A DNA stretch of 64,000 bases from Chryseobacterium sp. StRB126 (GTDB lineage Bacteria; Bacteroidota; Bacteroidia; Flavobacteriales; Weeksellaceae), in assembly GCF_000829375.1 (NCBI RefSeq), contig NZ_AP014624.1, positions 2,976,001 through 3,040,000 on the forward strand. Reading direction: 5' to 3'. Positions 52,868 through 61,939 of this stretch are shown one piece after another. The position numbers and the translations under genes were made by a program. Below the pieces are notes generated by a model that saw nothing but the letters and a program-made list of their open reading frames with translations, was not told where the DNA came from and did not search any database. Position 1 is the first letter of the stretch, and each line of letters starts with the position of its first letter.

Positions 52868-54541
52868 ATGAACCCAAAAGATAACCTTTCCCCCGTAGAA
52901 AGAATTAAAACCCAAAGCAACGGACTCAGAGGAACCTTAAAGGAAAGCCTTGCCGATGATTTTACAGGAGCCATAAGAGAAGACGATCAGACCCTAATCA
53001 AGTTCCATGGAATGTACCAGCAGGATGACAGGGACAGAAGGGAAGAGCGTGTCTCCAAAAAACTGGAATGGCTGTATTCCTACATGATAAGACTAAGGCT
53101 TCCCGGTGGATTTTTAACTTCAGACCAATGGATTGGAGTGAATGATATTGCGAATGATCATTCTACGGGAACCATTAAAATAACGACCCGACAAACGCTT
53201 CAGCTGCATGGTATTTTAAAATCTCATTTAAGACCAACCATTCAGAATTTTAACCTGAATCATCTTGATTCTATTGCGGCTTGTGGTGATGTGAACAGAA
53301 ATGTAACGTGTACTGCAAACCCGTCAGAATCACCATTGCATCAACAAACGTATGAGCTTGCGGGTAAAATAAGTGAGATGTGTCTTCCGAAGACCAAATC
53401 TTATTATGACGTCTGGATTGATGATGAGTTGCTTATAGACCGAAAAACAGAAGAAGATCCTTTATATCAGGACAGATATCTGCCAAGAAAGCTAAAGATC
53501 GGAATTGCCGTTCCGCCCAATAATGATGTAGATGTATTTATTAACGATATCGCTCTGATTGCCATTATTGAAAACAATCAGATTGTAGGATACAATATTG
53601 CTGCCGGCGGCGGATTAGGTGCTACTCACGGAAATGAAGCCACTTACGCAAGATTAGCATCAGTTCTTGGATTCGTAGATTCTGAAGAAAAAGCTTTAAA
53701 AGCAGTGTACGAAATTATTACAGTACAGCGTGATTTCGGGAATAGAAGTGATAGAAAGCTTTCAAGATTAAAATATACCATCGATAAACTGGGCATCGAT
53801 CAATATAGAACCGAAGTAGAGCAAAGAACAGGATTCAGTTTTGAACCTGCCAGAGCATTTAAGTTTGAACAGAGAAAAGACCGTTACGGATGGACGCAGA
53901 ACCATGAAGGAAAATGGTTTTATACTGTTTTCGTAGAACACGGAAGAGTGCTTGATATTGAAGGCTATCCTTTAAAATCCGGATTGTTAAAGATTGCTCA
54001 AACGGCTAATGTCAATTTCAGATTTACCTGTAACCAGAACCTGATTGTTGCTGATATTAATGAAGAAGATAAAGCAACTATAGAAAATCTTTTAAAGGAA
54101 TACGGAATTTCAGATGCTACTGAAAAAGCAAGTGCTTTACGTAAAAACTCTGTGGCCTGTGTTGCCTTGAATACCTGTTCATTGGCTTTAGCAGAAGCAC
54201 AACGTTATTTACCTTCTTTAGTGACCAAAATAGAACCTATTCTTGAAAAGTATGGTCTTTTAGAAGACGATATTACCATCAGAATGACCGGATGTCCTAA
54301 CGGATGCGGAAGATCTCCCAATGCTGAAATCGGATTTGTAGGAACAGCTTACGGGAAATATAATCTCCACATCGGCGGAGACCGATTGGGAATGCGATTA
54401 AATACAAAATACAGAGAAAATATTGGTGAAGAAGAAATTCTGACCACTCTGGATGAACTTTTCGGAATCTATGTACAGGAAAAGCATACAGAAGAAACAT
54501 TTGGTGATTTTTCATACCGTTACTTACAAACCTTAAACTGA
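52868..54541 (+). CDS. cysI: Sulfite reductase hemoprotein
   Basis: Six-electron reduction of sulfite to sulfide at a siroheme-4Fe4S centre. Seen: two ferredoxin-like sulfite/nitrite reductase half-domains with TGTIKITTRQTLQLHG, CGDVNRNVTC, and the four cluster cysteines in VACVALNTCSLA and TGCPNGCGRSP. Length 557 is typical of CysI. The start is 31 bp after cysJ. A gap of 391 bp follows, so the transcript probably ends or weakens here. Confidence 0.96.
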   Translation: MNPKDNLSPVERIKTQSNGLRGTLKESLADDFTGAIREDDQTLIKFHGMYQQDDRDRREERVSKKLEWLYSYMIRLRLPGGFLTSDQWIGVNDIANDHSTGTIKITTRQTLQLHGILKSHLRPTIQNFNLNHLDSIAACGDVNRNVTCTANPSESPLHQQTYELAGKISEMCLPKTKSYYDVWIDDELLIDRKTEEDPLYQDRYLPRKLKIGIAVPPNNDVDVFINDIALIAIIENNQIVGYNIAAGGGLGATHGNEATYARLASVLGFVDSEEKALKAVYEIITVQRDFGNRSDRKLSRLKYTIDKLGIDQYRTEVEQRTGFSFEPARAFKFEQRKDRYGWTQNHEGKWFYTVFVEHGRVLDIEGYPLKSGLLKIAQTANVNFRFTCNQNLIVADINEEDKATIENLLKEYGISDATEKASALRKNSVACVALNTCSLALAEAQRYLPSLVTKIEPILEKYGLLEDDITIRMTGCPNGCGRSPNAEIGFVGTAYGKYNLHIGGDRLGMRLNTKYRENIGEEEILTTLDELFGIYVQEKHTEETFGDFSYRYLQTLN

Positions 54542-54932
54542 AAATATGACTAGCCTTTTTTATGACCAGAAAAAACTAAAAAAACATCAACCATTTCTTC
54601 CAGGTGAACGAATGTGTATGTGCTGTTGATTTTCAATACGGACAACATACACGCTGTTTGAATTCTATTTAAACCACAAAAGTAGCACAAGCTTTAACAC
54701 TTAAGTTTTTTGAGTAAAAAGCTTTTCACGGATGAAGTACACTTTAGCTTTATGAAAATCATAGATTTTCATCTTATGTGAACTTTTATACCACAGCATT
54801 TTAAACTTTCTTAAGTGAACTAAAGTGTTTAAAATAATAGCTTTTGTGTCTTTTGTGGTTAAAAAAATAAAAGTTTCCAAAACACATCAGTTCCAAACAG
54901 CTCTATTCTTACTCACCTAAAATAGAAGAACA
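54542..54932. other. Intergenic region between cysI and the TonB receptor
   Basis: Dominated by the 189-bp palindrome at 54672-54860. No clear TAnnTTTG box before the receptor gene. No ORF of note. Confidence 0.5.
54672..54860. repeat. Nested palindromic element with AACCACAAAAG/CTTTTGTGGTT ends
   Basis: AACCACAAAAG (54672-54682) is inverted as CTTTTGTGGTT (54850-54860). CTTAAGT-type pairs lie inside, and a perfect hairpin ATGAAAATC-ata-GATTTTCAT sits at 54752-54772. It shares the central GAAAATC...GATTTTC hairpin with the element at 5016 but has different ends. Confidence 0.65.
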
Positions 54933-57806
54933 ATGAAAAACAAAAGACAGGGATATTTCCTGCCTAAAACAGGAGTTATATTATTTACATTTTTATTCTG
55001 CAATCTGGCAGAAGCACAGCAGCTTATCGAGTTAAGCGGAATCATCAAAAATACAGGAACCCAGAAGGGACTTGATGCTGTAAAAGTTCAGGTTGAAAAC
55101 ACTCAGGACACAGCGTCAACAAATCAGCTCGGGAACTTCAAAATAAGAACAAGGGTAACCATTCCTTTTAGGCTGATTATCAATAAAGATGGATTTTCCA
55201 GTCAAACCGTAGAGATTCTTTCGCTTTCCAATAAACTTACCATCGGGTTGAATCCCCAGAATACCATTATTGATGATGTCGTTATTTCCGCATCCCGTAT
55301 TCCGGAAAAAATCCTTAAATCTCCGATCGCTATTGAAAAAATTGATATTAAAACGATCAGGGAAAGTCCCGCAGCATCTTTTTATGAAACGCTGGAAAAT
55401 GTAAAAGGTCTGCAACTTTTAACATCCAGTCTTACGTTAAAAATTCCAAATTCCAGAGGCTTCAATTCTCCTAACAACTTCAGATTTATGCAGTTGGTAG
55501 ATGGAGTAGATGTGCAGTCAGCAACTTTAGGCGTTCCACTGGGAAATGCAATTGGACCTACAGAACTGGATATTCAGTCTATGGAAGTCACTCCGGGAGC
55601 CGCTTCCGCTTTATACGGAATGAATGCCATCAATGGACTGGCAAGTCTCCAGACCAAAGATCCGTTTACTTCTGAGGGAGTAAGTATCTATTTTCGTGGC
55701 GGAGTGAATCATGTAGATAACTACAATCATAAAATAAGTTCTCTGGGGGAAAGTGCCATCAGATTCGCCAAAGTATTCCATAAAAACTTTGCCGTTAAAG
55801 TCAATGCCTCGTATTTTACCGGAACAGACTGGATTTCAAATAATCAGACCGATCAGAACCCTAATTCACTGATTACCGCCAATCCAAATTTTTCTTTAGC
55901 CAATAATCCGACAGAAGACCTTTGGAATAAATATGGGGATGAAAGAAACAACAGGGTAGCGGTAAAAGTAGATTATAACGGAAAACCTACGACCTTCAAT
56001 GTATCCAGAACAGGATATCTGGAAAAAGACCTGGTAAGCCCGGAGGTTAAGAATATAAAATTTGATGCCGGATTATACTATCGTTTTGGAGACCAGTGGA
56101 AAGCTTCTTACGTGTATCGTTACGGATTACTGGACGGAACTTTTCAAAGAGGAAATAAAATCCGTTTACAAAATGCTACGGTTCAAAACCATAAGGTAGA
56201 ACTTACCGGCAAAGAACTTACTTTCAGAGCGTATGTTTCCATAGAAAATACCGGAGATTCCTATAATCTGAAGCCTTTGGCTGATAATCTTGATCTGACC
56301 AATCTTTCTAACAATAATTGGAAAAGCATCTTTCAAACGGCTCTTCAAAATAATCTTAATGCAGGAATCAACCTGAATGAAGCTCTTATTATTGCCCGTC
56401 GTGAAGCTGATAAAAATAGAGCAGTACCCGGAACTGCGGCCTTTGAGCAATTAAAAAATACCATCATTGGAATCAACAACTGGGATTCAGCCAATGGCGG
56501 AGTCGCCGGAGCTCCCGCAACAGGAGGTGCGAAACTAGAACAGAAATCCAGATTTTATCAGGGTGAACTTACCTATGATTTCACCAGGTTTGTAAAGATT
56601 TTTAATCTTTTGGCCGGAATAGATTACCGTTTGTACAGCATAACCCCTGATGGAAACAATTTTGTAGACTTCAACAGACCTGTTACTGAAAGAAATATTC
56701 CTTTATCCGACGGAACCTTCGGTAAAGATGTTATTTATCAGAAATACGGAGCCTTCGCACAGATTACCAAGCTTTTTTTTAATGAAAAATTAAAAATTAA
56801 TGCAGCGCTCCGTATCGACAGAAATCCTGAATTTGAAGCCAAACTTAATCCGAGAATTAGTATAGTGTATTCTCCTGTTAAACAGCACAATTTCAGAGCA
56901 TCTTTTCAAAACGGGTACCGTTTTCCATCCTTATTTGAAGCCCTTTCTTTCGTCAATAACGGAAATGTAAGAAGAGTAGGCGGATTGACAAAAGTAAATG
57001 ACGGATTAGGCTATCTGGAAAATTCCTATACCTTAGCTTCCATTGACCGGTTTACTGCTGCAGTAAATGCTGATGTAGACAGTGGAAAAAGCCAAAGTCA
57101 GGCTGCCCAGGACAATAAACAGTTATTAGCCGTTGCCAACCTGCAAAAGCTACAGCCGGAAAAAATCAATTCATTTGAAATAGGCTATAAATCGGTCTTC
57201 TTTAATAATAAACTGGCGCTGGACTGGGATTTTTACTACAACATTTATGAAGGATTCCTGGGACAAGTAGAAGTAGCGGTTCCTAAAAACAGTCAGGTTG
57301 GAAGTAATACAGCCGTTCTTGCCATGCTGGACAGAAGCAAACAAGACCGATACAGGGTTTATACCAATAGCAACGGTACTTATAAAAGCTATGGAACTTC
57401 CTTTGGGATCCGCTACAATGTGATTAAAAATTACAATGTCAATGCCAATGTATCTTATAACGATCTGGCTTCCAATACTACTTCGGATCTGTTTATTACG
57501 GCATTCAATACGCCTAAATGGATGGTGAATGTAAGTGTAGGAAACAGGGAGATTATCAAGAATATTGGATTTACGGTTGTGGCGAGATGGCAGAATGGTT
57601 TTGACTGGGAAAGCCCTTTAGCTTCAGGAAAAATTCCTGCTTACTATACGATAGATGCACAGGCTAGCTGGAAGATTCCTGAAATTCACGCCAATGTAAA
57701 AATTGGAGCAACCAATCTCCTGAACAGACGTTATTTCCAATATGCTGCAGGTCCTGAAATTGGCGGTTTATATTATCTCGCTTTTACGTATGACTTAAAA
57801 CTGTAA
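54933..57806 (+). CDS. TonB-dependent receptor attached to the sulfur cluster
   Basis: Seen: a signal peptide (about 1-29, ending AEAQ), a carboxypeptidase-regulatory-like domain (about 33-110), and a plug (about 115-240) with SRIPEKILKSPIAIEKIDI and VTPGAASALYGMNAINGLASL. The large barrel contains FRASFQNGYRFPSLFEA, ending in LAFTYDLKL. Length 957. The plug lacks SusC signatures, so it is a classical siderophore/cofactor-type receptor. It is 5 bp upstream of the siroheme/TSUP fusion, so the pair is co-transcribed. Imported substrate unknown; a sulfur compound is inferred from context only. Confidence 0.92.
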   Translation: MKNKRQGYFLPKTGVILFTFLFCNLAEAQQLIELSGIIKNTGTQKGLDAVKVQVENTQDTASTNQLGNFKIRTRVTIPFRLIINKDGFSSQTVEILSLSNKLTIGLNPQNTIIDDVVISASRIPEKILKSPIAIEKIDIKTIRESPAASFYETLENVKGLQLLTSSLTLKIPNSRGFNSPNNFRFMQLVDGVDVQSATLGVPLGNAIGPTELDIQSMEVTPGAASALYGMNAINGLASLQTKDPFTSEGVSIYFRGGVNHVDNYNHKISSLGESAIRFAKVFHKNFAVKVNASYFTGTDWISNNQTDQNPNSLITANPNFSLANNPTEDLWNKYGDERNNRVAVKVDYNGKPTTFNVSRTGYLEKDLVSPEVKNIKFDAGLYYRFGDQWKASYVYRYGLLDGTFQRGNKIRLQNATVQNHKVELTGKELTFRAYVSIENTGDSYNLKPLADNLDLTNLSNNNWKSIFQTALQNNLNAGINLNEALIIARREADKNRAVPGTAAFEQLKNTIIGINNWDSANGGVAGAPATGGAKLEQKSRFYQGELTYDFTRFVKIFNLLAGIDYRLYSITPDGNNFVDFNRPVTERNIPLSDGTFGKDVIYQKYGAFAQITKLFFNEKLKINAALRIDRNPEFEAKLNPRISIVYSPVKQHNFRASFQNGYRFPSLFEALSFVNNGNVRRVGGLTKVNDGLGYLENSYTLASIDRFTAAVNADVDSGKSQSQAAQDNKQLLAVANLQKLQPEKINSFEIGYKSVFFNNKLALDWDFYYNIYEGFLGQVEVAVPKNSQVGSNTAVLAMLDRSKQDRYRVYTNSNGTYKSYGTSFGIRYNVIKNYNVNANVSYNDLASNTTSDLFITAFNTPKWMVNVSVGNREIIKNIGFTVVARWQNGFDWESPLASGKIPAYYTIDAQASWKIPEIHANVKIGATNLLNRRYFQYAAGPEIGGLYYLAFTYDLKL

Positions 57807-57811
57807 TCAAG

Positions 57812-59329
57812 ATGAGCAATTCCTTATATCCCGTATTTTTAAAACTTGAAACATTATCGTTACTCATCATTGGGGGCGGAAAAATTGCCCTTGAAAAACT
57901 GGAATCAGTATTGGGCAATTCTCCTGAAACTTCCATAAGATTGGTTGCGAAGGAAATCATTCCTGAGGTTAGAGCCTTACAGCAGCAGTTTATCAATCTC
58001 ACAGTATACGAAAGAGCTTATCATGATGATGATTTTAATGATACCGATGTGGCGATTATCGCTGTGAATGATATTGAACTGGCTACACAAATCCGTGAAG
58101 GTGCTCACAAACAAAATGTGTTGGTCAATATTGCAGACAAGCCTGATTTATGTGATTTTTACCTAGGTTCCATTGTTAAAAAAGGAAGCCTTAAAATTGC
58201 CATTTCTACCAATGGAAAATCTCCAACCATTGCTAAAAGACTTAGAGAAACCTTCACAGAAACCATTCCGGATGAAATGGATCTTGTATTGGATAATATG
58301 CAAAGTATACGCAATCAATTAAAGGGAGACTTTAATCATAAAGTAACGGAACTCAACAAGATCACCACACAATATCTGTCTGATGGAAAAATAGTTCCTG
58401 CAAAAAATGATCTGGAGATAGAAAAGCTCATCAGTATTACTAAAATAGCACAGAGAAAAGCTAATATTTATCTTGCGATCATAGGAGTTATGCTTCTTTT
58501 TGGAATATTTGGACTGGTGGTTTATCAGTTTGATCTTTCTGATGACATTCAGACTTTTCTCAGCAAAGATGGACATATTTTTTACTGGATGTTGTTTGCC
58601 GGATTTATGGCTGAAATTGTCGCCGGATCTATGGGTATGGGATATGGCGTTATCTGTACCACGATATTACTATTACTAAACGTTCCGCCACCTGTTGTAA
58701 GTGCAAGTATTCATTCTGCAGAATCTTTTACGACTGCTGCCGGAGGATTTAGCCACTACAAACTGGGAAATGTCAATAAAAAAATGGTTTGGGTACTGTT
58801 TCCGTTAGCCATCGTGGGCTCTATCATTGGAGCATTAACCCTATCTCATTATGGCGAACATTATGCCCATATCGTAAAGCCGATCATTGCCTTCTACACC
58901 TTATATTTAGGATCAAATATTCTCAGAAATGCCTTTAAGGATAAGAATCGAAACCGTATCAAAACCAAAAAAAGAACCAATCTGAGAGTATTAGGACTCG
59001 TTGGCGGTTTTATCGATTCTTTTGCCGGAGGTGGCTGGGGGCCATTAGTAACCGGAACATTAATTAAAGAAGGAAGAATTCCCCGTTATGTAGTGGGAAG
59101 TTCAACTGTTGCTAAATTTTTACTGACAGTAACAAGTGCCATCACTTTTATCTTCACTATTGGGATTCACCATTGGAATATTGTTTTGGGGCTTCTGTTA
59201 GGTGGCGTTTTTACCGCTCCGTTTTCTGCCATGCTTACTTCCAAACTCCCTACAAAGAAAATGTTTGTTGTGGTAGGAATAGTTGTTATTCTGATGAGCC
59301 TGGTAACCATTATCAAAACATTTCTGTGA
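57812..59329 (+). CDS. Fusion: precorrin-2 dehydrogenase/ferrochelatase (CysG N-domain) + TSUP transporter
   Basis: Seen: residues about 5-150 form a siroheme-synthase N-terminal domain with the NAD motif IIGGGKIALEKL, NIADKPDLCDFY and IAISTNGKSPTIAKRLRE (the catalytic Asp and the Ser of ISTNGKSP are present), followed by its dimerisation helices (about 150-200). Residues about 215-505 are an eight-helix TSUP carrier with AGSMGMGYGVICTT and GFIDSFAGGGWGPL. The first half completes siroheme synthesis with CobA. The second half probably moves sulfite, sulfate or a related anion. A single polypeptide linking cofactor synthesis and anion transport is unusual. It ends the cluster. Confidence 0.92.
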   Translation: MSNSLYPVFLKLETLSLLIIGGGKIALEKLESVLGNSPETSIRLVAKEIIPEVRALQQQFINLTVYERAYHDDDFNDTDVAIIAVNDIELATQIREGAHKQNVLVNIADKPDLCDFYLGSIVKKGSLKIAISTNGKSPTIAKRLRETFTETIPDEMDLVLDNMQSIRNQLKGDFNHKVTELNKITTQYLSDGKIVPAKNDLEIEKLISITKIAQRKANIYLAIIGVMLLFGIFGLVVYQFDLSDDIQTFLSKDGHIFYWMLFAGFMAEIVAGSMGMGYGVICTTILLLLNVPPPVVSASIHSAESFTTAAGGFSHYKLGNVNKKMVWVLFPLAIVGSIIGALTLSHYGEHYAHIVKPIIAFYTLYLGSNILRNAFKDKNRNRIKTKKRTNLRVLGLVGGFIDSFAGGGWGPLVTGTLIKEGRIPRYVVGSSTVAKFLLTVTSAITFIFTIGIHHWNIVLGLLLGGVFTAPFSAMLTSKLPTKKMFVVVGIVVILMSLVTIIKTFL

Positions 59330-59346
59330 TAATATTTTTGATGGTT

Positions 59347-59468
59347 ATATACCATTTTACACTATTGTCATTCTGACGAAGGAAGAATCTCATATGTTTA
59401 GATTCTTCCTTCGTCAGAATGACAGAGTCACAATAATAAGACTGCAGAATTAGTGTAAAATTGTATAT
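59347..59468. mobile_element. MITE-like nested inverted-repeat element
   Basis: Outer arms of 18 bp at 59347-59364 and 59451-59468 (ATATACCATTTTACACTA against its complement, one mismatch) enclose a perfect 24-bp stem. The stem arms are 59367-59390 and 59400-59423, core TTCTGACGAAGGAAGAATC, with a 9-nt loop. The core resembles a repetitive palindrome I recall across Bacteroidetes intergenic DNA. No ORF, so it would be non-autonomous. Confidence 0.65.
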
Positions 59469-59612
59469 AGCTCCCATATTTTTAATAACGATCTGTAAAT
59501 TAAGTAAAACTACTGTATGCTCCTCATAAAAGGATAGTTACCTTTGATCTGTTCATACATTGAGTAACAAGTATGATCCTTATTAAAACAATGACTTTTT
59601 AAAACGAAAACC

Positions 59613-59840
59613 ATGAAAAAATTAAACAGAAAAACATTAAAAAACATTGCCGGAGCAATAGGCATTGAGATTAATTTACCTCTCCCTGTAGGAGTCTGCA
59701 TCGGAAACCTTATCAGTTTATGTCCGCCAAATTCCCATTGCAGGGCTGATGAAAAGTGTTATCCGGATATTGCAGGACCTTGTATTAATGGGATGTGTCC
59801 ATCAGGATATCAGTGTCGTTCCGGAGAATGTGTGAGATAA
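59613..59840 (+). CDS. Cysteine-rich peptide with bacteriocin-type leader
   Basis: Seen: 75 residues. The start MKKLNRKTLKNIAGA resembles the double-Gly-type leader of Chryseobacterium bacteriocin-like peptides (LxRxxLKxIxGG/AG), with likely cleavage after AGA or GA near residue 15. The mature part has eight cysteines, at 29, 37, 43, 49, 57, 62, 68 and 73, the last four as CxxxxCxxxxxCxxxxC. It should fold by four disulfides. No peptidase-ABC exporter is in the window. A terminator follows at 59897. Antimicrobial function is a family-based guess. Confidence 0.7.
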   Translation: MKKLNRKTLKNIAGAIGIEINLPLPVGVCIGNLISLCPPNSHCRADEKCYPDIAGPCINGMCPSGYQCRSGECVR

Positions 59841-59896
59841 GATGATGACTAGTCCTGAAATACCGATACAAATTAAAGGATAAAAATAACTAATTA

Positions 59897-59930
59897 AGCC
59901 AGAGCAAATTTATTTTTGCTCTGGTTTTTT
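59897..59930 (+). terminator. Terminator after the cysteine-rich peptide gene
   Basis: CCAGAGCAAA (59899-59908) and TTTGCTCTGG (59915-59924) form a perfect 10-bp stem followed by TTTTTT. Confidence 0.8.
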
Positions 59931-59940
59931 ATTTTATAAG

Positions 59941-60128
59941 TTATGATTCTAGGAAGCAAAGGTTATGGCAAAGCCGTTGACTAAGCTCATGGTAGCAGCA
60001 CGCTTCATCAAATCGATTGAAAATCGATGTACCCTTTGCTCACTTAAAATTCAACGTAACAACAAATAAACTTTGCGTTTTAAAAATCTTTAGGGTTACG
60101 ATATTGAGACTCCTACGAAGTGACAAAA
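59941..60128 (+). repeat. 188-bp direct repeat, copy 1
   Basis: Nearly identical to 60536-60723, same length, differing by scattered substitutions. It contains the hairpin ATCGATT-gaa-AATCGAT and ends of the CAAAG/CTTTGCG type, linking it to the palindromic family at 1554 and 5016. No ORF. Confidence 0.8.
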
Positions 60129-60292
60129 GTAGAGGTTCCACAAGATCATAGTAGCTACTCCATTGAAGCTATAAACCAATACCCATTAAAATGCTTTACA
60201 ATGAGGTAATTAAACGAAGAATAGAAATTAATAAACCTTTTAATTGACCTAGGAATCAGGAACGTTAAGAAAATTTAAATGGAATCCGTTAA

Positions 60293-60370
60293 AAAATTCC
60301 CACTGTCTGAGCATGGCTACAATTTTGAATTGAAGCAGAACCGAGGGATCCATGCGAGTTTGGGAATTTT
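60293..60370. repeat. 78-bp nested inverted repeat in the spacer
   Basis: AAAATTCCCA (60293-60302) is inverted as TGGGAATTTT (60361-60370), enclosing GCATGG (60311) and CCATGC (60350). A further hairpin TACTTTTGT-ttcaag-ACAAAAGTA lies at 60421-60444. The rest of the spacer between the two direct repeats shows no gene. Confidence 0.6.
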
Positions 60371-60535
60371 AGGAGTACATTGAAATTTTTAGTGGATGAT
60401 TCCAGTCTTGAACTTTTGAATACTTTTGTTTCAAGACAAAAGTATTAAGTAAAAAACTATTTAACATCAACTTTGCATTTTATAAAAGATCATGATAATA
60501 ATTTGAATGTAACGCAAAGGTTTTATTTTCTATGC

Positions 60536-60723
60536 TTATGATTCTAGGAGGCAAAGGTTACAGCAAAGCCATTGACTAAGCTAATGGTATCAACACGCTT
60601 CATCAAATCGATTGAAAATCGATGTACCCTTTGCTCACTTAAAATTCAACGTAACAACAAATAAACTTTGCGTTTAAAAAATCTTTAGGTTTACGACATT
60701 GAGACTCCTATAGAGTGACAAAA
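60536..60723 (+). repeat. 188-bp direct repeat, copy 2
   Basis: Second copy of the 59941-60128 repeat, 595 bp downstream start to start. The two copies frame a gene-free spacer of about 400 bp. Confidence 0.8.
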
Positions 60724-60777
60724 TGGAAATTGAGCATGATTAAAAAATCAATTGTATTCTATAAAATAACAGATGGT

Positions 60778-61275
60778 TTATTTTCTATCCTTTATCCCAA
60801 TCAATTGTAACGCATTAGAAGTTAAAAAGATATCATCAAAAACAGTCAATGATTCTACATCATTAAAACCTGTAGGGATCAAATCATTTTTATTGAAAGA
60901 TAATTCTATAGAGGTATCGTAGGCAGCAACGATTCTTACTTTTGAATATCCGTTATAATCTACTTTAAAACCTTCAAACATACATTTCTGTTCTGCTTTC
61001 TGATACTCACCATATTCTTCAAAACCAGTCATATCCGTTCTTTCTCCATTATTATGCTCCAATGATTTCCATGAAGCGTAGTTTTTAGGCTCCTTTAATA
61101 CATTTCCATTAGGATCCACAGGAACAAACATTCCCAAAGTAAGGGATTGTTTTAAAAAATTAGCATAATTGTTCATCAAACTCAGGGTTTGAAGATCGGC
61201 ATATCCTTCATGGGCATAATATTCAAGCACGAAGGTAGTCATCGGAATCAGCTTATGAGAAGCATCAGTCGGCAT
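60778..61275 (-). CDS. Hypothetical protein (165 aa)
   Basis: Not recognised. Seen: soluble, no signal peptide. An N-terminal helical region (FVLEYYAHEGYADLQTLSLMNNYANFLKQ) is followed by GMFVPVDPNGNVLKEPKNY and a beta-rich C-terminal half with IRIVAAYDTSIELSF-like strands. The frame is open to an ATG at 61344, but the extra 23 residues are Lys-rich and poor, so ATG 61275 (MPTDASHKLIP) is preferred. Divergent from the GNAT gene. The function is unknown. Confidence 0.6.
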   Translation of the reverse strand: MPTDASHKLIPMTTFVLEYYAHEGYADLQTLSLMNNYANFLKQSLTLGMFVPVDPNGNVLKEPKNYASWKSLEHNNGERTDMTGFEEYGEYQKAEQKCMFEGFKVDYNGYSKVRIVAAYDTSIELSFNKNDLIPTGFNDVESLTVFDDIFLTSNALQLIGIKDRK

Positions 61276-61427
61276 ACTTGGTCTTTTCTTTTTAGCCGAT
61301 AAAAATAGTATTTTTATTTTCGTTTCCCAATGCAACCTAAGCAATCAAACGGTATTTATACCCATTCTGAATAACAATAAGAAATATTCCGATGCATTTT
61401 CCGTATCTTCGTCCCATAACAGGAATA

Positions 61428-61931
61428 ATGATAGCGAATACTTCTTTGCAGGATATGGAGGCGGTCCTTGGCTTATATAAAATGGCTTCCGATTTTAAGA
61501 AAACCGTATCTGGTGTACAATGGCCGGAATTTGATCGACATATGATCGAAACTGAAATCATCGAAAACCGTCATTTTAAAATTACAGTAGATGAGCAGGT
61601 AGCTTGTGTATGGAGCATTACCTTTGAAGATCATCAGGTTTGGGAAGAAAAAAATGAAGATCCTTCAATATACATTCACAGAATCGCTACCAATCCTAAT
61701 TTCCGTGGACAGAAATTTGTTGAGCAAATCGTAGAATGGGCAAAACAATTTGCTCCTCAACACAACAAATTATACGTAAGAATGGATACTACCGCTGGAA
61801 ATCAGAGGCTAACAGATTATTATATAAAATGTGGATTTACCTATCTTGGAGACAAGAAAATGACTGATACAGAAGGCCGTCCGAATCATTATCATAATGC
61901 TACGATGGGGTTGTTCCAACTGGAAGTGTAA
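61428..61931 (+). CDS. GNAT-family acetyltransferase
   Basis: Seen: 167 residues with the N-acetyltransferase order: VACVWSITFEDHQVW, YIHRIATNPNFRGQKFVEQIVEWA (acetyl-CoA loop at NFRGQKF, the R/QxxGxG/A position with Gln-Lys in place of the second Gly-x), and RMDTTAGNQRLTDYYIKCGFTYLG near the end. Start: ATG 61428 is preferred over 61392, since a TATCTTCG box lies at 61403-61410, between the two. The acceptor is unknown. Convergent with the hydrolase gene, 8 bp between stops. Confidence 0.87.
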   Translation: MIANTSLQDMEAVLGLYKMASDFKKTVSGVQWPEFDRHMIETEIIENRHFKITVDEQVACVWSITFEDHQVWEEKNEDPSIYIHRIATNPNFRGQKFVEQIVEWAKQFAPQHNKLYVRMDTTAGNQRLTDYYIKCGFTYLGDKKMTDTEGRPNHYHNATMGLFQLEV

Positions 61932-61939
61932 AGATTCTA

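Noticed and set aside
59941..60723. Two spaced repeats considered as a CRISPR array
   Set aside because: Only two copies, each 188 bp with a 400-bp spacer and no cas genes; this does not fit a CRISPR.
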